From contig NZ_VDMP01000017.1 of assembly GCF_006335005.1 (NCBI RefSeq), positions 84,913 to 131,169 of the forward strand: a stretch of DNA of 46,257 nucleotides, in the 5' to 3' direction. Position numbers and translations under genes: made by a program. Positions 41,462 to 46,257 of this stretch are shown here, in pieces. Numbering within the stretch: position 1 is the stretch's first letter; each line of letters begins with the position of its first letter. Under the pieces are notes generated by a model. The model was not told the DNA's origin. It saw only the letters and a program-made list of their open reading frames with translations, and did not search any database. The DNA comes from Nocardioides albidus. Lineage in GTDB: Bacteria; Actinomycetota; Actinomycetes; Propionibacteriales; Nocardioidaceae.

Positions 41462-42117
41462 CAGCTCCGTCCGTCGTCGTCCTCGACTACGGCTCGGGCA
41501 ACCTGCGCTCCGCGGTCCGCGCCGTCGAGCGCGCCGGCGCGGCGGTCACCCTCACCAGCGATCTCGACACCGCGATGGAGGCCGACGGTCTGCTCGTGCC
41601 GGGCGTCGGGGCGTACGAGGCGTGCATGCGCGGTCTGCGGGCGATCCGTGGCGAGCGGATCATCGCGCGCCGGCTCTCGGGCGGGCGGCCCGTGCTCGGC
41701 ATCTGCGTGGGCATGCAGATCCTCTTCGAGCGCGGCATCGAGCACGGCGTCGAGACCGAGGGCTGCGGCGAGTGGCCCGGAGTCGTCGAGCGGCTGCAGG
41801 CGCCGATCGTGCCGCACATGGGCTGGAACACGGTGTCCGTGCCGTCCGGGACCCGTCTGTTCGCGGGGATCGAGGACGAGCGCTTCTACTTCGTGCACTC
41901 CTACGGGGTCCGCGACTGGACGCTGGTCACCAACGACCGCACACCCCAGAGCCACCAGCCGCTGGTGACCTGGGCCGAGCACGGGCCCACTGGCTCCGCC
42001 GACCGATTCGTCGCGGCCGTCGAGAACGGACCGCTCTGCGCCACGCAGTTCCATCCCGAGAAGTCGGGGGATGCGGGCGCGCAACTGCTGAGGAACTGGG
42101 TGAAGAATCTTGTCTGA
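41458..42117 (+). CDS. hisH: Imidazole glycerol phosphate synthase, glutaminase subunit
   Basis: Class I glutamine amidotransferase of 219 residues. The nucleophilic Cys lies in [14 protein letters not shown], and the His/Glu pair in [35 protein letters not shown] starts the protein. It supplies ammonia to HisF. GTG start in GTGA overlap with hisB; overlaps hisA by 8 nt. Confidence 0.96.
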   Translation: MTAPSVVVLDYGSGNLRSAVRAVERAGAAVTLTSDLDTAMEADGLLVPGVGAYEACMRGLRAIRGERIIARRLSGGRPVLGICVGMQILFERGIEHGVETEGCGEWPGVVERLQAPIVPHMGWNTVSVPSGTRLFAGIEDERFYFVHSYGVRDWTLVTNDRTPQSHQPLVTWAEHGPTGSADRFVAAVENGPLCATQFHPEKSGDAGAQLLRNWVKNLV

Positions 42118-42847
42118 GTATCTGGAGCTGCTGCCCGCCGTCGACATCAAGGGCGGGCAGGCCGTCCAGCTGGTGCAGGGCGTGGACGGCTCGGAGAAGC
42201 GCTTCGGCGACCCGATCGAGGCCGCTCTGCGCTGGCAGGAGGCGGGCGCCGAGTGGATCCACCTCGTCGACCTCGACGCCGCGTTCGGTCACGGCAACAA
42301 CCGCGAGCTGCAGGCCGAGATCGTCGGCCGCCTCGACATCCAGGTCGAGATGAGCGGCGGCATCCGCGACGACGAGTCGCTCGAGGCCGCCATGGCGACC
42401 GGCTGCCGCCGGGTCAACATCGGCACCGCTGCGCTCGAGCAGCCGGAGTGGTGCGCCAAGGCGATCGCGACGTACGGCGACCGGGTGGCCGTCGGCCTCG
42501 ACGTCCGCGGCCGCACCTTGGCCGCGCGTGGCTGGACCAAGGAGGGCGGCGACCTCTACGAGACCCTCGCGCGCCTCGACTCCGAGGGCTGTGCCCGCTA
42601 CGTCGTCACCGACGTCAACAAGGACGGGATGCTGCAGGGCCCCAACCTCCAGCTGCTGGAGGACGTCTGCGCCGCGACCTCGCGGCCCGTCGTCGCCTCC
42701 GGCGGCGTCACGACCCTCGACGACATCCGGGCGCTGATGGGCCTGGTGTCGATCGGCGTCGAGGGCGCGATCGCCGGAACCGCCCTCTACACCGGGCAGT
42801 TCACCCTCGAGGACGCGCTCGTGCTGACCCGCGGCGGCTTGGTATGA
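42110..42847 (+). CDS. hisA: ProFAR isomerase HisA (PriA type)
   Basis: TIM-barrel isomerase of 245 residues. [18 protein letters not shown] carries the catalytic Asp; [46 protein letters not shown] and [15 protein letters not shown] follow. In actinobacteria the PriA type often also serves as TrpF; whether this copy does is inference. The only suitable start is TTG at 42110, inside hisH. Stop overlaps the hisF ATG. Confidence 0.93.
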   Translation: MSEYLELLPAVDIKGGQAVQLVQGVDGSEKRFGDPIEAALRWQEAGAEWIHLVDLDAAFGHGNNRELQAEIVGRLDIQVEMSGGIRDDESLEAAMATGCRRVNIGTAALEQPEWCAKAIATYGDRVAVGLDVRGRTLAARGWTKEGGDLYETLARLDSEGCARYVVTDVNKDGMLQGPNLQLLEDVCAATSRPVVASGGVTTLDDIRALMGLVSIGVEGAIAGTALYTGQFTLEDALVLTRGGLV

Positions 42848-43620
42848 CCCTCGCGGTGCGGGTCATCCCGTGCCTGGACGTCGACGCCGGCCGGGTGGTC
42901 AAGGGCGTCAACTTCCAGGACCTGCGGGACGCCGGCGACCCGGTCGAGCTGGCCAAGCTGTACGACGCGGAGGGCGCCGACGAGCTGACCTTCCTCGACA
43001 TCTCCGCCTCCCACGAAGGCCGGGCGACGACGATGGAGATCGTCTCGGCGACCGCCGAGCAGGTGTTCATCCCGCTGACGGTGGGCGGCGGGGTCTCCTC
43101 GGTCGAGGACGTGGACCGGTTGCTCCGCGCGGGCGCCGACAAGGTGGCGGTCAACACCGCCGCGATCAAGCGGCCTGAGCTGATCGCCGAGATCGCCCAC
43201 CGCTTCGGCAACCAGGTGCTGGTGCTGTCCGTCGACGCGCGCCGCGTGCCGCCGGGCACCGCGAACGCCACCGACTCCGGCTTCGAGGTGACCACCCACG
43301 GTGGCCGCCAGTCCGCCGGCATCGACGCGATCGCGTGGGCGGTGCGCGCCGCTGAGCTCGGTGCGGGGGAGATCCTGCTGAACGCCATGGACGCCGACGG
43401 CACCACCGACGGCTTCGACCTCGAGCTGATCCGCGCCGTCCGTGCCGAGGTCTCGATCCCGGTGATCGCCTCCGGCGGCGCGGGAGCCACCGAGCACTTC
43501 CCGCCCGCGGTCGAGGCCGGCGCGGACGCCGTACTGGCGGCGACGGTCTTCCACTTCGGCACGCTGCGCATCGCGGACGTGAAGTCCGCGCTCGCTGCGG
43601 CAGGTGTGCCGGTCCGCTGA
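42844..43620 (+). CDS. hisF: Imidazole glycerol phosphate synthase, cyclase subunit
   Basis: TIM-barrel cyclase of 258 residues: [51 protein letters not shown] with the catalytic Asp, [52 protein letters not shown] (second catalytic Asp) and [12 protein letters not shown]. Partner of HisH. hisI, often next in actinobacteria, is not downstream in this window. Confidence 0.96.
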   Translation: MTLAVRVIPCLDVDAGRVVKGVNFQDLRDAGDPVELAKLYDAEGADELTFLDISASHEGRATTMEIVSATAEQVFIPLTVGGGVSSVEDVDRLLRAGADKVAVNTAAIKRPELIAEIAHRFGNQVLVLSVDARRVPPGTANATDSGFEVTTHGGRQSAGIDAIAWAVRAAELGAGEILLNAMDADGTTDGFDLELIRAVRAEVSIPVIASGGAGATEHFPPAVEAGADAVLAATVFHFGTLRIADVKSALAAAGVPVR

Positions 43621-43637
43621 GCGGGGAGGGTCCGGCC

Positions 43638-43964
43638 ATGACCTACGACGTGTACGAGCCGGGCACCGACGGTCCCGGCAGCGGCGGACCCTGGCGGGTG
43701 GCCCTCGAGTACTCCAACCAGGGTGAGCGGAAGCCGCCGACGCTCGTGCAGATCGGCCGGACCGAGCACGCCGACCGCGCGACCGCCCTGGAGGCGGCCA
43801 TCGCGGCCGCCCGTGAGTTCAGCCCGCCGGACCCGTGGTCCGAGCAGAGCCGCGCGATCTACCGGGACGGTCCCGACGGCTTCCTCGTGATCCTCGAAGG
43901 CGCGACCTCGACCTTCCACATGAGTGTGCGGATCATCGCTGCCGTCCCGCGCGAGGCTCAGTAG
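43638..43964 (+). CDS. Hypothetical protein (108 aa)
   Basis: Soluble acidic protein with no membrane segment: MTYDVYEPGTDGPGSGGPWRVALEYSNQGERKPPTLVQIGRTE and a later FLVILEGATSTFHMSVRIIAAVPREAQ. Strong ribosome site GGGGAGGG 17 nt downstream of hisF, so it is likely in the same transcript. I do not recognise the family. Its 3' end overlaps the convergent PKD-like gene by 7 nt. Confidence 0.72.
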   Translation: MTYDVYEPGTDGPGSGGPWRVALEYSNQGERKPPTLVQIGRTEHADRATALEAAIAAAREFSPPDPWSEQSRAIYRDGPDGFLVILEGATSTFHMSVRIIAAVPREAQ

Positions 43965-44749
43965 CCGACGAGCTTCGGCTGCGCCTCGATCACACGCAAC
44001 TGCTGCGGCGTGCCCTCGACCGTCACCGTCTCGGCGATGCTCTGCCAGCCGCCGTCGCCGACCCGGTAGCGACCGGTGTAGGTGGTGGCGAGGCTGACGG
44101 CGTACGTCCCGATGCGCAGGTAGTCGTGGGTGTTCGTGAGCTTGGGGTATGGCGCCCCCGGCTTGGTCGTCGTGAGCGTCTCGCCGTCGCCGAACGTCCA
44201 GTGGTACTGGCTGGGCGTGGCCTCGATCGTGACCTGCTGCTTCACGAGCGTCACCGTCTGGGTGATGGGGGAGGTGCTGGTCGTGTAGAAGTTCGTGTCG
44301 AAGTTGACCAGCGTCAGGCCGTCGGGTGGCTGGATGACGAGGGTGGATGCGGGCCAGGTGAGGTCCTTGAACGCCCTGGTCACGGCATCGAGCGTCACGA
44401 CCCCCGTCTCTGTCGCGTCCGATGGGGTGATGCAGTGGCGGCCCTGGTTCACGCCGTCGACCTTGACGTCGTAATAGTGGCCCGCGGTTCCCTCGCCGTC
44501 CGTGCAATCGAGGACCTTGCCACAGTGCCTGCGCAACTTGGACCCACAGACCGGGATCACTGCGTAGGTCTGGCCAGGACCGGCGACCGGGAGTTTTGTA
44601 GTTCCGTGGCCGGACGATCCGCACGTCTCTGAGGCGGAGAGAAGGTTCGCGTTCGCGTTGCAGTTCTCGGCGGCGGCCCGTTCCTGCGTGCTCCCGAGGA
44701 CTGTCGCCGCGATCGCGAAGCAGAGGAGCAGACGACCGAGAATCCTCAT
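43958..44749 (-). CDS. Secreted protein with PKD-like domain
   Basis: Exported protein of 263 residues. Signal peptide MRILGRLLLCFAIAATVLGSTQERAAAE, then a Cys-containing N-terminal region (six Cys in about residues 30-125) and a PKD-like beta domain with HWTFGDGE near residue 195 and THDYLRIGTYAVSLATTY. Start chosen at 44749 for the signal peptide; ATG overlaps the lipoprotein stop (ATGA). The pair may form a surface complex. Function unknown. Confidence 0.8.
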   Translation of the reverse strand: MRILGRLLLCFAIAATVLGSTQERAAAENCNANANLLSASETCGSSGHGTTKLPVAGPGQTYAVIPVCGSKLRRHCGKVLDCTDGEGTAGHYYDVKVDGVNQGRHCITPSDATETGVVTLDAVTRAFKDLTWPASTLVIQPPDGLTLVNFDTNFYTTSTSPITQTVTLVKQQVTIEATPSQYHWTFGDGETLTTTKPGAPYPKLTNTHDYLRIGTYAVSLATTYTGRYRVGDGGWQSIAETVTVEGTPQQLRVIEAQPKLVGY

Positions 44750-45282
44750 AGGGGAACACCTTCGGTGGCCCCAACGATCCAGCGGCCGTCGATATGTGCG
44801 AGGTAGACGCGGGATCGGTGTGTTCCACCGTCGAAGGACTTGACCTCCCCACCCGGTGTCTCGGCGTACTCGGTCGGCTTGGCGACCAAGGTCACAACCC
44901 ACTGGGTGTCCGACTCCGCCTGCATCGCGATGATCTGATCAGTGCCACCGCGGATGTAGCCACCGTTGCGGTAGATGCGCTCGACCTTCTTGGCGAACTT
45001 GTGGCACGAAGTGCAATCGGGACCGGCAGTGGCGAGGAAGCCTGCTGTCTCGCCGGTCGCCTGCATCTGATTGCCCAATGCCACCCACCTGCGGATGAAC
45101 TGCCGTGCCGTCTCGTCCGCCGGCGCCTCTGTCAGCGGGTCTGCCGTGGGGCTGGTCGGCGCCTCCATCGTCCCGGTGGGTGTCCAGGTCGAGGTCGGGT
45201 CGCCGGGCTCGGTGTCGTCGTCGCCGCACCCGCCGAGGGCGAGGGTGGCGACGATCGCGGTGAGCGCGAGGGCTGTGCGCAT
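44746..45282 (-). CDS. Lipoprotein, DUF6318-like
   Basis: Protein of 178 residues with a lipoprotein signal (MRTALALTAIVATLALGGC, lipobox LGGC), a Thr/Pro-rich linker, and a domain ARQFIRRWVALGNQMQATGETAGFLATAGPDCTSCHKFAKKVERIYRNGGYIRGG with a CTSC pair, ending in a beta segment. It resembles DUF6318 lipoproteins as I remember them. ATG after GGGAGGACCC; a longer start at 45348 is less likely. Coupled to the PKD-like gene. Confidence 0.78.
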   Translation of the reverse strand: MRTALALTAIVATLALGGCGDDDTEPGDPTSTWTPTGTMEAPTSPTADPLTEAPADETARQFIRRWVALGNQMQATGETAGFLATAGPDCTSCHKFAKKVERIYRNGGYIRGGTDQIIAMQAESDTQWVVTLVAKPTEYAETPGGEVKSFDGGTHRSRVYLAHIDGRWIVGATEGVPL

Positions 45283-45344
45283 GGGTCCTCCCGAGATGCC
45301 ACATCGCCCGGACCGGGGCGATGAGGCGAACGTAGCCGAGTCGG

Positions 45345-45536
45345 TCATGGTGTGGCGAGACCGTCTGCTCCCTCGTCGGCTCCGTCTCCCACCTGGCCCG
45401 CGGGGACGTCACGGGCCGGGGGAGTACGGAGCTCGGACTCGTCCGCCTCGGCGCCGGCACAGCCGGAGACGAGGACGGCGATGGCGAGGCAGAGCAGGCC
45501 CTGGCGGATACCGAGAATGTCCATGCCCAGCAGCAT
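45345..45536 (-). CDS. Small putative lipoprotein (63 aa)
   Basis: MLLGMDILGIRQGLLCLAIAVLVSGC has a lipobox-like LVSGC; only about 37 acidic residues-rich positions follow (AEADESELRTPPARDVPAGQVGDGADEGADGLATP). Start uncertain (ATG 45536 or 45524). Lies directly upstream of the DUF6318-like lipoprotein. Could be a toxin-like or immunity-type small lipoprotein, or a non-functional fragment; no family recognised. Confidence 0.5.
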   Translation of the reverse strand: MLLGMDILGIRQGLLCLAIAVLVSGCAGAEADESELRTPPARDVPAGQVGDGADEGADGLATP

Positions 45537-45636
45537 GATCCGATTCCGCCGGGCATGCGTGGCGTTGTCCACAGGCTCGTGACGCGCCAAGTCGATGGCC
45601 CGGGTTTGTGTCGGGGGGTCCTGATGTGATGTCGGC

Positions 45637-46257
45637 ATGGTCAGTGATCGGGCGGCTGGGGCTCTGGAGGGTCTGCCGGCGGGAGAGGTTCTCGACTTCG
45701 TCGAGGCCGCTCACGCCGCACGCTCGGCTGCCGACCGTGACATCCTGCGTGCCGCCTATCAGTGGGCGGTGCTGCACCACCCCGACGCCCTCCCGCCCCA
45801 GGATCGACGCGGCCGGGCCCGTGCGAAGCGGTCCGGTGGGGTGGGGACGCCGTTGATCACCGAGCACGCCGCGGCCGCCTTCGGGGCCCGGATCCAGACC
45901 AGCCCCTACGGCGCCCGCCGGTTGATCGCCGACGCCGTCGACCTCGTGCTCCGCCTCCCCCGACTGTGGGCCGGCGTCCAGGCCGGCACCGTGCGGGTCC
46001 CGCACGCGCGTCATGTCGCCGACGCCACCCGCGACCTCACCCAGCACGAGGCCGCCTGGGTCGACGCCGAAGTCCACGAGGCCGCCGACGGGCGGCTGGC
46101 CTGGACCCGCTTCGAGACCCTGGTCGAGGGCAAGGTCGCCGCCGCGGCCCCCGAGCTGACCCGCGCCCGCGAGGAGGCCGCCGCCAAGGAACGGTGTGCC
46201 CGGGTCTCCCGGGCACACCGACACGGCATGGCCACCTTGCTGATCAAGGCCGACGCC
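45637..46257 (+). CDS. DUF222 (13E12-type) protein, 3' part beyond window
   Basis: Open from the ATG at 45637 to the window edge (207 codons). Residues about 15-190 match the DUF222 helical domain: LDFVEAAHAARSAADRDILRAAYQWAVLHHPD, LITEHAAAAFGARIQTSPYGARRLIADAVDLVLRLPRLWAGVQAGTVRVPHARHVADATRDL. Family members usually end in an HNH nuclease domain, not visible here. These genes are multicopy in Nocardioides and mycobacteria. No clear ribosome site. Confidence 0.8.
   Translation, partial: MVSDRAAGALEGLPAGEVLDFVEAAHAARSAADRDILRAAYQWAVLHHPDALPPQDRRGRARAKRSGGVGTPLITEHAAAAFGARIQTSPYGARRLIADAVDLVLRLPRLWAGVQAGTVRVPHARHVADATRDLTQHEAAWVDAEVHEAADGRLAWTRFETLVEGKVAAAAPELTRAREEAAAKERCARVSRAHRHGMATLLIKADA

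Noticed and set aside
45283..45348. Longer N-terminus for the DUF6318-like lipoprotein (start at 45348, overlapping the upstream stop)
   Set aside because: It would bury the lipoprotein signal peptide 22 residues inside; the ATG at 45282 has a better ribosome site.
45637..46257. DUF222 gene as a mobile element
   Set aside because: No inverted repeats, target duplications or transposase motifs; DUF222 proteins are multicopy but not shown to be mobile.
1..46257. tRNA, rRNA or tmRNA genes
   Set aside because: No cloverleaf-like or conserved rRNA segments were recognised on either strand.

Overview
The window is a high-GC, gene-dense actinobacterial chromosome segment. It carries the extended division and cell-wall (dcw) cluster in the order typical of Actinomycetota, with SepF and DivIVA/Wag31, and an AAPAKK-repeat DksA-like protein. 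A MurE with the DNPR diaminopimelate signature, a HEPN-methyltransferase-DinB locus and a terminal DUF222 gene suggest Nocardioides or a close relative in the Propionibacteriales. No rRNA, tRNA, CRISPR, prophage or insertion sequence was seen.

Layout. (1) 21-1823, minus strand: a phytoene-desaturase-like FAD oxidoreductase and a YbaK-family deacylase. (2) 1870-5466, plus strand: a small membrane protein, then a probable DNA-damage operon (HEPN protein, methyltransferase, DNA polymerase IV) headed by a perfect actinobacterial SOS box, then a DUF3040 protein. (3) 5467-6054: a repeat-filled convergent gap with a tandem duplication and four tandem 73-bp hairpin units. (4) 6055-10638, minus strand: moxR, DUF58 and transglutaminase genes. 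(5) 10891-25068, plus strand: mraZ, a small membrane ORF, rsmH, ftsL, ftsI, murE, murF, mraY, murD, ftsW, murG, murC, ftsQ, mostly with start/stop overlaps. (6) 25304-33058: ftsZ, pgeF, yggS, sepF, yggT, divIVA, the DksA-like gene, lspA, an RluD-type pseudouridine synthase and a GNAT gene. (7) dnaE and a membrane protein. (8) Minus strand: a second YbaK-like gene and a LON-substrate-binding-domain gene. (9) hisD-C-B-H-A-F and a small hypothetical gene. (10) 43958 to the end: secreted PKD-like protein, two lipoproteins and a partial DUF222 protein, which look like accessory genes.

How it works together. MraZ probably controls its own promoter through six 10-bp-phased GTGG boxes, and similar boxes face moxR. 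Between mraZ and rsmH lies a structured leader: two tandem hairpins, each with a CTTCCCC loop (matching the mraW RNA motif as I remember it), enclosed by a 12-bp perfect long-range inverted repeat. The dcw genes make lipid II (MurC-F, MraY, MurG), polymerise and cross-link it (FtsW, FtsI) and place the septum (FtsQ, FtsL, FtsZ, SepF, DivIVA). At least seven genes show a TANNNT hexamer 6-7 nt before the start codon and no clear Shine-Dalgarno sequence, a pattern expected for leaderless transcripts; this also decides the ftsI start.

The least explained structures are the four-unit hairpin array (5733-5994), a composite intergenic element shared by the 3' flanks of the DUF3040 and sepF genes, the SOS-box-headed HEPN/methyltransferase/DinB locus, and the lysine-rich repeat tail on the DksA-like protein. 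All function calls come from reading the sequence and from memory of protein families; no database was searched.
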